This document shows, one piece after another, positions 8,867-16,549 of a stretch of DNA of 64,000 bases. The DNA is taken from assembly GCF_011927785.1 (NCBI RefSeq), contig NZ_JAATJK010000001.1:124001-188000 (forward strand), given 5' to 3'. The position numbers and the translations under genes are program-made. The stretch is from Micromonospora profundi (GTDB lineage: Bacteria; Actinomycetota; Actinomycetes; Mycobacteriales; Micromonosporaceae). The notes beneath the pieces are model-generated. The model was given only the letters and a program-made list of their open reading frames with translations. It did not search any database and had not been told where the DNA came from. The stretch's first letter is position 1, and each line of letters starts with the position of its first letter.

Positions 8867-8980
8867 TCGGTCCACCCACGCGGTTGGCCGGGGCCCAGCC
8901 CCACCACCGCTGATCGACTCACGTCCACGGCAAGCATCGTGCTGCCGAACTTTCGCGTACCCGTGTCATCGCCCAGGGCC

Positions 8981-9060
8981 GTCCGAGTCCCGATTCCTTC
9001 GGACAGGCCCGCAATGACGGCTGCCTGTCCAGCCCGTCGCCGAACGGCGACAGACAGGAC
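8981..9060 (+). promoter_or_regulatory. Possible attenuator: competing hairpins before erm
   Basis: Four segments can pair in alternative ways: 8981-8986 with 8999-9004 (GTCCGA/TCGGAC); 9001-9008 with 9023-9030 (GGACAGGC/GCCTGTCC, 8 bp); and 9024-9029 with 9053-9058 (CCTGTC/GACAGG) enclosing a 6-bp hairpin 9036-9041/9046-9051. The last pairing would cover AGGAC, the only ribosome-site candidate, 8 nt before the erm GTG. This 1:2, 2:3, 3:4 logic is that of erm translational attenuation. No convincing leader peptide was found next to it. Confidence 0.5.
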
Positions 9061-9068
9061 GACGACCC

Positions 9069-9866
9069 GTGGCGCCCCGCAACTCCCGATCAACCGAACG
9101 TGACCGATCCCGTCGCGTACTCAGCCAGAACTTCCTCGTCGACAGGTCGGCCGTACAGCGGCTGGTACGCGCCGCCGACCCCGACCCGGCCGGGCCCGTG
9201 CTGGAGGTCGGTGCCGGCCGAGGCCAGCTGACCCGGCCGCTCGCCGCACGCTGTGGGCACCTGACGGCGTACGAGGTCGACCCGGCCGCCGGCCGGGAGC
9301 TGGCAGCGGTCTGTGCCGCCCTGCCCAATGTCGAGCACCGGCAGGCAGACTTCCTGGCCGCCGAGCCTCCACCGGAGCCGTTCGCTGTGGTCGGCAACAT
9401 CCCGTGGTCGCTGACCTCCGCCGTGGTGCGGTGGTGCCTGGCCGCGCCCCGGTTACGCTCGGCCACCCTGCTGACCCAACTGGAGTACGCCCGGCGGCGC
9501 AGCGGCGACTACGGCCGGTGGACCCGGCTCACAGTGTCGACGTGGCCGGAGGTCGACTGGCGTCTCGCAGGGCGCGTGCCGCGTACCGCGTTCCGTCCGG
9601 TGCCCGCCGTGGACGCCGGGATCCTGCGGATCGAACGGCGCGCGGAACCGCTGCTGCCGTGGGCGGCACTGCCGGCGTACCGGCGATTGGTGTCGGTGGG
9701 TTTCGAGGGCTTGGGCGGGTCGCTTGCCGCGTCCCTGCGCCGGCACCACCCGCCGGCCCGGGTCGCCGCGGCTCTGCGGGCCACGCGGATCGCGGCCGAC
9801 ACCCCTGTCGGGTACGTGTGGCCGGAGCAGTGGCTGGTGCTGTTCCGCCTGCTGCACGCTCGCTGA
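9069..9866 (+). CDS. erm: Erm-type 23S rRNA adenine-N6 methyltransferase
   Basis: 265-aa SAM-dependent methyltransferase of the Erm/KsgA family, most like actinobacterial Erm enzymes that methylate A2058 of 23S rRNA and give macrolide-lincosamide-streptogramin B resistance. Seen: N-terminal RRVLSQNFLVD (motif X), LEVGAGRGQLTRPLA (SAM motif I), VVGNIPWSLTSAVVRWCL (motif IV), and the strongly Erm-specific stretch TQLEYARRRSGDYGRW followed by FRPVPAVDAGILRIERR. KsgA would have NLPY; here it is NIPW, with Trp in the position that usually holds Tyr or Phe. GTG start at 9069 with only a weak ribosome site, possibly masked by leader hairpins. Convergent with a DUF2795 gene. Likely self-protection or acquired resistance. 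Confidence 0.88.
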   Translation: MAPRNSRSTERDRSRRVLSQNFLVDRSAVQRLVRAADPDPAGPVLEVGAGRGQLTRPLAARCGHLTAYEVDPAAGRELAAVCAALPNVEHRQADFLAAEPPPEPFAVVGNIPWSLTSAVVRWCLAAPRLRSATLLTQLEYARRRSGDYGRWTRLTVSTWPEVDWRLAGRVPRTAFRPVPAVDAGILRIERRAEPLLPWAALPAYRRLVSVGFEGLGGSLAASLRRHHPPARVAAALRATRIAADTPVGYVWPEQWLVLFRLLHAR

Positions 9867-9872
9867 CGCCCG

Positions 9873-9908
9873 GGGCCCGGGACCGCGAGCAGAGGTGGGC
9901 CCGGGCCC
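9873..9908. terminator. Hairpin between erm and DUF2795 gene
   Basis: 9-bp GC-only stem (GGGCCCGGG 9873-9881 with CCCGGGCCC 9900-9908), 18-nt loop, between convergent genes. No T-run. Confidence 0.5.
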
Positions 9909-9923
9909 TGGTCCGGGGCCGTT

Positions 9924-10115
9924 TCAGGAGAGGGTGGTCAGCGCGGCGGCGAGCTCGTCCGGCGACTCGAACTGCTCCGCCGGCAACGCCTGCACCATCT
10001 GCAACAACACCGTGCTGGCCCCGTTCTCCTGCGCCCAGCGGAACAGGTCCTCGCGGGAGACCGGGTAGTCGAGCCCGGCCAGGTACTCCTGCAACTGCAG
10101 CCCGGTGACGGTCAT
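9924..10115 (-). CDS. DUF2795 domain small protein
   Basis: 63-aa protein that is essentially one DUF2795 domain: it starts MTVTGLQLQEYLAGLDYPVS, then REDLFRWAQENGAS, and ends with ALPAEQFESPDELAAAL. The family is small, helical and found widely in actinobacteria; its function is unknown, though the fold resembles DNA-binding or adaptor helical bundles. ATG at 10113-10115. A 16-bp hairpin (10125-10168) lies just upstream, between this gene and the divergent esterase-family gene. Confidence 0.8.
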   Translation of the reverse strand: MTVTGLQLQEYLAGLDYPVSREDLFRWAQENGASTVLLQMVQALPAEQFESPDELAAALTTLS

Positions 10116-10124
10116 GCCGGGCTG

Positions 10125-10168
10125 GCTACCCGCTCGCCCCGGGCGTACACCGGGGCGAGCCGGGTGGC
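10125..10168. promoter_or_regulatory. Long hairpin between divergent genes
   Basis: GCTACCCGCTCGCCCC (10125-10140) pairs with 10152-10168 with one bulge and one G-T pair, loop 11 nt. It starts 10 nt upstream of the DUF2795 start codon, so it would be in its promoter or 5' UTR. Role unknown. Confidence 0.4.
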
Positions 10169-10303
10169 GGCGGCCCGTCGCCGGACCGCGAACGACGCGC
10201 CCGGCGGCCGGCTCGCCAGCGCGGTCAAAGCCGCCGGTCGCGCGGCGTGTCGGCCCACGGCGCGCCGACGGTTTGTCGAAGCGGTCGCCGGGTAGCCGCT
10301 GCC

Positions 10304-11557
10304 ATGCTGGTTCAGCGGCTCGGCGCGCCGAGCGACTTCGACCCGTTGCTGGAGCGCGTACGGGACTCCCGGGTGGTGATGATCGGCGAGTCCACCCACG
10401 GCAGCTACGACTACTACCGGTTGCGTGAGCAGCTGACCCGCCGGCTGATCGCGGAGTGCGGTTTCTCGTTCGTGGCCGTGGAGGGCGACTGGCCCGACTG
10501 CGACCGGGTGCACCGCTCGGTCACCGCCGCGCCGGGCGGGGCGCTGGAGCCGCAGAACGCACTCGAACGCTTCGAGCGGTGGCCGACGTGGATGTGGGCG
10601 AACGCCGAGGTGGCGCGGTTCTGCAGCTGGTTGCGGGCCTGGAATCTGGAGAGGCCGGAGCAGCAGCGGGCCGGGTTCCACGGGCTCGACGTGTACAGCC
10701 TCTGGGAGTCGATGCAGGCGATCTTCGACTACCTGGGGGAGGAGGACCCGAAGTCGCTGGAGGCGGCGCAGGACGCGTACCGGTGCTTCGAGCCGTACGG
10801 CAAACGGGTCGAGGATTACGGCGCGGCCAGCCGCTTCGTCTCCGCGCGGTGCGAGGAGGAGGTGATCCGGCTGCTGGCGCGTACCCGGGAACACGCTCTC
10901 GCCGACGGCCCGGACCGCTTCTCGGCCTGGCAGAACGCCGAGGTGGTGGCCGGCGCGGAACGGTATTACCGGGCGATGGTCGCCGGTGGCCCGGATTCCT
11001 GGAACATCCGCGACACCCACATGCAGGACACCCTGGATCGGCTGCTGCAACGGTACGGCCCGGACGCCCGCGGGATCGTCTGGGCGCACAACACGCACGT
11101 CGGGGACGCGCGGGCCACCGACATGGCCGCGGACGGGATGGTCAACATCGGGCAGTTGGCCCGGGAGCGGCACGGCGACGACGCGGTGACGCTTATCGGG
11201 TTCGGCACCTATCGGGGCACTGTGATCGCCGCTCCCCGCTGGGGCTCGCCGCCGGAGCCGATGGTGGTGCCGCCGGCGCGGGAAGGTTCGGTGGAGCGGC
11301 GGTTGCACGAGCTGATGCCGGACCGGGCGGTCCTCGTCTTCGATGGCGACCAGCCGGGCTGGGTCACCGACACGGCGGACCACCGGGCGATCGGTGTGGT
11401 CTACGACCCGTCGTTCGAGTCCTGGGGCAACTACGTGCCGACGCGGCTCGGTGAACGCTACGACGCGTTGATCTGGTGCGACGAGACAACAGCCCTACAC
11501 CCGCTGCCGGTCCCCGCGGCCCCAGGGGAGATGGAGACGTACCCGGCCGGGGTGTAA
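10304..11557 (+). CDS. Erythromycin esterase family protein
   Basis: 417-aa member of the erythromycin esterase (EreA/EreB) family. Seen: MIGESTHGSYDYYRLREQL near residue 25 (the family GE-x-THG motif with metal-binding or catalytic His and Glu), FVAVEGDWPDC, GFHGLDVYSLWESM, IVWAHNTHVGDARAT near residue 262 (second conserved His cluster) and GFGTYRGTV. In proven members the enzyme hydrolyses the macrolide lactone; many actinobacterial homologues have no known substrate, so macrolide activity is inference strengthened by erm 1.2 kb upstream on the same strand. ATG at 10304 chosen because it starts the conserved region closely. Ends before a palindromic repeat and converges with the MMPL gene. 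Confidence 0.8.
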   Translation: MLVQRLGAPSDFDPLLERVRDSRVVMIGESTHGSYDYYRLREQLTRRLIAECGFSFVAVEGDWPDCDRVHRSVTAAPGGALEPQNALERFERWPTWMWANAEVARFCSWLRAWNLERPEQQRAGFHGLDVYSLWESMQAIFDYLGEEDPKSLEAAQDAYRCFEPYGKRVEDYGAASRFVSARCEEEVIRLLARTREHALADGPDRFSAWQNAEVVAGAERYYRAMVAGGPDSWNIRDTHMQDTLDRLLQRYGPDARGIVWAHNTHVGDARATDMAADGMVNIGQLARERHGDDAVTLIGFGTYRGTVIAAPRWGSPPEPMVVPPAREGSVERRLHELMPDRAVLVFDGDQPGWVTDTADHRAIGVVYDPSFESWGNYVPTRLGERYDALIWCDETTALHPLPVPAAPGEMETYPAGV

Positions 11558-11571
11558 CGGCCCTTGCTGGC

Positions 11572-11646
11572 GTCGATCATGGAGTTGTGGTGCCGGACGA
11601 AGTGCCTGTATCGGGGCGCAACGGGCACCACAACTCCATGATCGAC
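11572..11646. repeat. Dispersed palindromic repeat, copy 2
   Basis: Perfect 23-bp inverted repeat: left arm 11572-11594 begins GTCGATCATGGAGTTGTGG, right arm 11624-11646, 29-nt loop. Located between convergent genes, 15 nt after one stop and 11 nt from the other, so it may also act as a bidirectional terminator. Core matches copies 1 and 3. Confidence 0.85.
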
Positions 11647-11656
11647 TAATGGGGTG

Positions 11657-13879
11657 TCAGACCCGGGACGGGGCCCGGTCATTCAGCTCCGTGCGGAGCT
11701 TTTCGCCCTCGATGTCGACGTTGGGCAGGACACGGGACAGCCAACGCGGCAGCCACCACGCCCGGTCGCCGAGCAGGGACATCACGGCGGGGACGATCGT
11801 CATGCGGACCACGAAGGCGTCGATGGCCACACCGATGGCGAGCGCGAAGCCCATCGACTTGATCACCGGGTCTTCGAGGAAGACGAAGCCACCGAACACG
11901 GAGATCATGATCAGGGCGGCGGCGGTGACCACCCGGGCGCCGTGGCCCATGCCGCTGATCGTGGCCTGCCGCGCGGTCTCGCCGTGCACGTAGTCCTCTC
12001 TCATACGCGACACCAGGAAGACCTCGTAGTCCATGGCGAGGCCGAACAGGATGCCGATGAGCAGGATCGGCAGGAAGCTGATCAGCGGGGCCGGAGTGTC
12101 CAGGCCGACCAGGTCCGCGAGGTGGCCCTGCTGGAAGACACCGACAGTGATGCCGAACGTGGCGGCGACGGTGAGCAGGAAGCCCAGCGCGGCCTTGATC
12201 GGCACCAGCACCGAGCGGAACACGAGCATCAGCAGCAGCACCGAGAGCCCGACCACAAGCAGCAGGTAGACCGGCAGCGCGTCGGACAGCTTCTCGGAGA
12301 CGTCGATACCGACAGCCGTGACGCCGGTGAGCAGCACGTCCGCGTTGGGGATTTCCCGTACCGAGCCACGGATCTGGTTCACCAGGGTCTCGGTGGCCTC
12401 GTCGGTCGGGCCGGTCTTGGGTACGACGCCGAGCAGCGCTGTCCGGCCGTCCGGGCTGACCTGCGGCGGGGCCACCGCGAGGACGTTCTCGGTGCCCTGG
12501 AGCAGGGTGGTGACCTGTGGCACGGCAGCCGAGGTGGCCTCCGGCGTGTCCCCGGCGACCACAACCGCGAGCCGGCCGGTGAAGCCGGGCCCGAATCCCT
12601 CGGTGGTCAGGTCGCTCGACACGCGCTGAGGTGAGCCGACGGCCGCCGTCGAGGGGTCCGGCAGAGCCAGCCGCATGTCCGGGGTGGGCAGCGCGAGCAG
12701 CCCGAGGCCGACCAGGCCGAGCAGGATGACGGGTACGCGGAACCGGGTGACGAGCCGCGCCCAGCGGAAACCGAACGTGGACTGGTCCTCGGCCGGCGCG
12801 GTCGCGGCCTCCGGCCGGTCGTCGAGGTTCGCATCGTCGACCGGCGCAGCCGCCCCGGCGGCACCGGCGCGCAGCCGTCGGGGGAGTACCCGGTGACCGG
12901 CGAAGCCGAGCAGCGCGGGCTGGAGGGTGATCGCGACGAGCACCGCCACTGTGACAGTGCCGGCCGCGGCGAGACCCATCACGGTGAGGAACGGGATGTT
13001 CACCACGGCCAGCCCGGCCAGGGCGATGACCACTGTGGCGCCCGCGAAGACCACGGCGGAGCCGGCGGTACCGACAGCACGGCCGACCGCCTCCTCCGGT
13101 GAGAGGCCGTCGAGCAGGTTCTGTCGGTGCCGGGAGGTGATGAACAGCGAGTAGTCGATGCCGACCGCCAGGCCGAGCATCAGCGCCAGGATCGGCGCGG
13201 TGCTGGTCAGCTCGATGACACCGCTCAGCGCGAACAGGCCGGCCATGCCGACTCCCACGCCGATAAGCGCGTTGAGCATCGTCATTCCGGCCGCCACCAG
13301 CGACCCGAACGTGATGAACAGGACGATGGCGGCCACCAGTACACCGAGCGCCTCGGTGGAGCCGACCTCCGGCTCGCCACCGAGCACCTCGCCACCGGGG
13401 GCGACCTGCCAGCCCTGCGCCTCGGCGGCGGCACCGACGTTCTCGTACGCGGTGCGCTGCTCGTCGGTCACCCCGTCGGAGCCCTTGGCGAACTGGACCT
13501 GGACCAGCGCGTACCGGCCGTCGGGCGAGACCGCGCCGACCTGGAGCGGGTCGACAGCACCGACCACGCCGGGCAGCGTGGCGGCTTCCTGGACCAGTCC
13601 CTTGACCACGGCCTGGCCCTCGGGGCTGGCCAGTTGGCCGTCCGCTGGCGCCTTGACGGCGATTGTGCCGGTGGCGCCGCTGGCCGCGGGGAACTGCTCG
13701 GCGAGCAGGTCGAGGGCGCGCTGGCTCTCGGTGCCGGGCATTGTGAAGTTGCTCGCCGTCGGGCCGCGCAGCGTCGCCGCAGCCAGACCGGCGGCGACGA
13801 GTACGACGAGCCAGAGCGCGACGACGAGCCGTCGCCGGCGCAGCGCGCCCCGGCCGAGCCGGTAGAGCAGGGTGGCCAT
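11657..13879 (-). CDS. MMPL/RND-type membrane transporter
   Basis: 740-aa MMPL family exporter (RND superfamily; lipids, drugs or siderophores in characterised members). It has an N-terminal helix after LGRGALRRRRL, a large extracytoplasmic loop (about 45-185), a bundle of five or six helices including a GLAVGIDYSLFITSRHRQ motif, a cytoplasmic linker, a second loop (about 400-540) and a second bundle with ILFGLAMDYEVFLVSRMRE. The two GxxxDY segments are the proton-relay motifs. ATG at 13877-13879 overlaps the tetR stop as TGATG, so it is translationally coupled and presumably repressed by that TetR protein. Confidence 0.9.
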   Translation of the reverse strand: MATLLYRLGRGALRRRRLVVALWLVVLVAAGLAAATLRGPTASNFTMPGTESQRALDLLAEQFPAASGATGTIAVKAPADGQLASPEGQAVVKGLVQEAATLPGVVGAVDPLQVGAVSPDGRYALVQVQFAKGSDGVTDEQRTAYENVGAAAEAQGWQVAPGGEVLGGEPEVGSTEALGVLVAAIVLFITFGSLVAAGMTMLNALIGVGVGMAGLFALSGVIELTSTAPILALMLGLAVGIDYSLFITSRHRQNLLDGLSPEEAVGRAVGTAGSAVVFAGATVVIALAGLAVVNIPFLTVMGLAAAGTVTVAVLVAITLQPALLGFAGHRVLPRRLRAGAAGAAAPVDDANLDDRPEAATAPAEDQSTFGFRWARLVTRFRVPVILLGLVGLGLLALPTPDMRLALPDPSTAAVGSPQRVSSDLTTEGFGPGFTGRLAVVVAGDTPEATSAAVPQVTTLLQGTENVLAVAPPQVSPDGRTALLGVVPKTGPTDEATETLVNQIRGSVREIPNADVLLTGVTAVGIDVSEKLSDALPVYLLLVVGLSVLLLMLVFRSVLVPIKAALGFLLTVAATFGITVGVFQQGHLADLVGLDTPAPLISFLPILLIGILFGLAMDYEVFLVSRMREDYVHGETARQATISGMGHGARVVTAAALIMISVFGGFVFLEDPVIKSMGFALAIGVAIDAFVVRMTIVPAVMSLLGDRAWWLPRWLSRVLPNVDIEGEKLRTELNDRAPSRV

Positions 13880-14466
13880 CAGGAGTCCTTGTCCTCGGTC
13901 GTTGGAAGGTGTTGCAGGGTTGCCTCGACGGGTGTGATGGCCCGCCGTACGAGGGTGAGCAGGGCGACGCGCAGTTCGTCGTCGGGTACGTCGGCGAACT
14001 CGGCGCACGCCTCGGGGATGCCGGCCAGCAGCACGAATGCGGTGATCTGGGCGGCTGGCTGGTCGGAGTGCCCGGCCATGGCGTCGCGCAGGCGTTCGGA
14101 GATCTGCTGGATGTGGGCGAAGGCCGGCTGGCAGAGCAGTTCGGCGAATTCGCCGCGCAGGAGCGCGATCTCCCGCCGGAAGCGGACGGCGAGGTCGACG
14201 AAGCCGGTGGCGGCGGCCTCCTGGCTGTCCGTGCCGGTGCGGTCGGTGAGCTGGTCGTCAAGGTCTCGCAGCATCGCGATGGCCGGTGCCATCAGCTCGG
14301 CGAGGAGGGCTTCCTTGTTGGCGAAGTGGTAGAGCACTGTGGCCTTGGAGCAGCCGACCTCGCGGGCGATGTCCTGCAGGGAGGTGCCCCGGTATCCGCT
14401 TACCGCGAACTGCCGCGCCGCGGCGGCGAGGATGTCACCGTGCGTCGCGGAAACTGCTCTGGCCAT
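13879..14466 (-). CDS. TetR family repressor of the MMPL operon
   Basis: 195-aa TetR family regulator. N-terminal HTH: THGDILAAAARQFAVSGYRG then TSLQDIAREVGCSKATVLYHFANKEALLAEL, the classical TetR recognition helix; the variable C-terminal ligand domain follows. ATG at 14464-14466 has GGAGGTGGACC just upstream. Two perfect palindromes immediately upstream (14496-14530) are its probable operators, giving autoregulation. It is the first gene of a two-gene operon with the MMPL exporter. Confidence 0.9.
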   Translation of the reverse strand: MARAVSATHGDILAAAARQFAVSGYRGTSLQDIAREVGCSKATVLYHFANKEALLAELMAPAIAMLRDLDDQLTDRTGTDSQEAAATGFVDLAVRFRREIALLRGEFAELLCQPAFAHIQQISERLRDAMAGHSDQPAAQITAFVLLAGIPEACAEFADVPDDELRVALLTLVRRAITPVEATLQHLPTTEDKDS

Positions 14467-14495
14467 CGCTGGTCCACCTCCGCAGACCAGCATGC

Positions 14496-14530
14496 CTGAC
14501 CGATCGGTCAGACCCTGACCGATCGGTCAG
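14496..14530. promoter_or_regulatory. Two perfect 16-bp TetR operators
   Basis: CTGACCGATCGGTCAG occurs twice, at 14496-14511 and 14515-14530, 19 bp centre to centre, about 30 nt upstream of the tetR start. Size, symmetry and place fit binding by the adjacent TetR protein. Confidence 0.85.
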
Positions 14531-14566
14531 AAAACCCTCGTGGTGTTCCCCACACCCGGGCCGCGT

Positions 14567-14998
14567 TTATCCGGCGTGTTCCCTGTCGTACCTGGTCCGC
14601 GCCTCGGCGATGGCCAGGCGATGCCTCTCGGCCCAGTTGGTCAGGGCGACCAGGGACTCGTACAGCTCCAGCGCCATCGGCGTGGCCGTGTACTCGACCT
14701 TGGGCGGCACTGTCGGATAGACCCGGCGGTGCAGCAGGCCGTCGCGTTCCAGGTTACGCAGCGTCAGCGTGAGCATCCGGCGGCTGATGCCCTCGATGTG
14801 CCGCTCCAGCTCGGTGAAGCGCACCGGCCCGTTGGAGGCGACAACCAGGATGCTGATGCTCCATTTGCCGCCGACCCGGTCCAGCACCTCGCGGACGGTG
14901 CACGCCCGGGCCTGCCCGGCAGTGAACGGCACGTCCCCGGCCGCGCAGGTCAGCTCTGCGGCGACGGGGGCGGACACATCGCTGTTCCTCTGGGACAC
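14567..14998 (-). CDS. HxlR family regulator
   Basis: 143-aa HxlR-type winged-helix regulator. Seen: CTVREVLDRVGGKWSISIL (family start helix), GPVRFTELERHIEGISRRML then LTLRNLERDGLLHRRVY, and VEYTATPMALEL, the classical HxlR series. One Cys lies in the RACTVREVL position that senses quinones or electrophiles in related members (QorR, YodB). GTG at 14996-14998 with GGAGG shortly upstream. Divergent from the MFS exporter by 78 nt, so it probably controls that gene and itself. Confidence 0.9.
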   Translation of the reverse strand: MSQRNSDVSAPVAAELTCAAGDVPFTAGQARACTVREVLDRVGGKWSISILVVASNGPVRFTELERHIEGISRRMLTLTLRNLERDGLLHRRVYPTVPPKVEYTATPMALELYESLVALTNWAERHRLAIAEARTRYDREHAG

Positions 14999-15076
14999 AA
15001 CAGTGCCTCCTTCCGCTCCGGCCCATGGTCACAGACGATGACGTCGGTAACAAAGCGTGCACCAAGGAGGAGTTTC

Positions 15077-16549
15077 ATGGACCGGGTCGTTCCGCCCCGC
15101 TGGCCTGCGTTGCTCGTGCTCTGCGCCGGCAGCCTGATGATCATTCTGGACGGAAGCGTGGTGGCGGTCGCGCTGCCCGCCATCCAGCGCGACCTGGGCT
15201 TCACCGCGCCCGGCCTCGCCTGGGTGGTGAACGCCTACCTTGTCGCGTTCGGCGGACTGCTGCTGCTCGCCGGCCGCCTCGGCGACCTGCTGGGCCGGCG
15301 GCGCGTCTTCCTGGCCGGCGTCGCACTGTTCACGCTGGCCTCGCTGGGCTGTGCGGTGGCCACCGGGCCGGGCCAGCTCGTGGCCGCGCGGTTCGGGCAG
15401 GGCGTCGGCGGCGCGCTGGCAATGGCGGTGAGCCTCGGCATGATCGTCCGGCTCTATCCCGAGCCGGCCGAGCGGGCTCGCGCCATCGCGGTCTTCAGCT
15501 TCACCGGCGCAGCCGGCGCGTCGATCGGGACGGTGGCCGGCGGGTTGCTCACCGAGCTGGCCGGCTGGCGGTCGATCTTCCTGGTCAACCTGCCGATCGG
15601 AGCGCTCATCCTGGTCGCCGCCGTCCGCACCCTTCCCGCCGAACGGGGGATCGGCCTGCGGGCTGGCCTCGACGTACCGGGGGCACTGCTCGCCACCTCC
15701 GGCCTGATGGCCGCAGTGCTGGGCATCGTCGGCACCGCCGAGAACGGCTGGACCAGCGGCCGGACCCTCGGAGCGGCGGCGCTCGCCGCGCTGCTGCTCG
15801 GTGGGTTCGCCGTCCGCCAGCGCACGGCGTCGACCCCGCTGCTGCCGGGTCGGGTGCTGCGCGTACCAGGCCTGGTCGCCGCGAACAGCGTGCAGTTCCT
15901 CATGGTCGCCGCGTACTTCGGTTTCCAGTTCCTGCTCGCCGTGGAGCTGCAACTGGTCCTCGGGCTGGACGCGGCGGCCACCGGCTGGGCCTTCCTGCCC
16001 ACCCCTGTGGTGATCGCCGTGATCTCGCTCGGCCTCGCCGCTCGGCTGATCGCCCGCTGGGGCGCCCGGAGCGTGCTGGTGACCGGGCTCGGCCTGGCGA
16101 CCGTCGGCTTCCTGCTGCTCGCCAGGCTTCCCGTCGACGGCGGCTACCTCACCGACGTACTCCCCGCGATGGTGGTCTTCGGGGTTGCCGGCGGTCTGAC
16201 CCTGCCGGCCGTCACCACCCTTGCCATGGCCGGGGCGACCGACGCGGACGCCGGGCTCGCGTCGGGGCTGGCGAACACCACCCAGCAGGTCGGCGGCGCG
16301 GTCGGCCTGGCGGCGCTGAGCACGCTGGCCGCCGTGCGCGCCGACGGTCTGCGGACCGCCGGTTGGGACGAGGTGGCCGCGCTGGCCGGCGGCTACCGGG
16401 CCGCGTTCGCAGTGGCCGCCGCCCTGGTGGTCACCGCGCTGCTGCTCTCGCTGGCCACGCTGCCCCGCGCGGACCGCCGCAATCTTCCCGCGTCGAAGCG
16501 CCGCGTCCGGTTGACCGGCAGTCCCCCGGCCGGGAGGGTGATCGGGTGA
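15077..16549 (+). CDS. MFS drug exporter, DHA2 (EmrB/QacA) type
   Basis: 490-aa major facilitator with about 14 helices. Seen: LDGSVVAVALPAIQRDLGF in helix 1 (DHA2 motif D1), LAGRLGDLLGRRRVFL (motif A loop 2-3), motif C-like GAAGASIGTVAGGLL in helix 5. These drug:proton antiporters export hydrophobic compounds. ATG at 15077 has AAGGAGG at 15064-15070; an in-frame ATG at 15039 lacks a ribosome site. The stop overlaps the GTG of the polymerase gene by 4 nt (GTGA). Probably regulated by the divergent HxlR. Confidence 0.9.
   Translation: MDRVVPPRWPALLVLCAGSLMIILDGSVVAVALPAIQRDLGFTAPGLAWVVNAYLVAFGGLLLLAGRLGDLLGRRRVFLAGVALFTLASLGCAVATGPGQLVAARFGQGVGGALAMAVSLGMIVRLYPEPAERARAIAVFSFTGAAGASIGTVAGGLLTELAGWRSIFLVNLPIGALILVAAVRTLPAERGIGLRAGLDVPGALLATSGLMAAVLGIVGTAENGWTSGRTLGAAALAALLLGGFAVRQRTASTPLLPGRVLRVPGLVAANSVQFLMVAAYFGFQFLLAVELQLVLGLDAAATGWAFLPTPVVIAVISLGLAARLIARWGARSVLVTGLGLATVGFLLLARLPVDGGYLTDVLPAMVVFGVAGGLTLPAVTTLAMAGATDADAGLASGLANTTQQVGGAVGLAALSTLAAVRADGLRTAGWDEVAALAGGYRAAFAVAAALVVTALLLSLATLPRADRRNLPASKRRVRLTGSPPAGRVIG

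Noticed and set aside
9069..9866. KsgA (16S rRNA dimethyladenosine transferase)
   Set aside because: Motif IV is NIPW rather than NLPY and the TQLEYARRRSGDYGRW stretch is Erm-specific.
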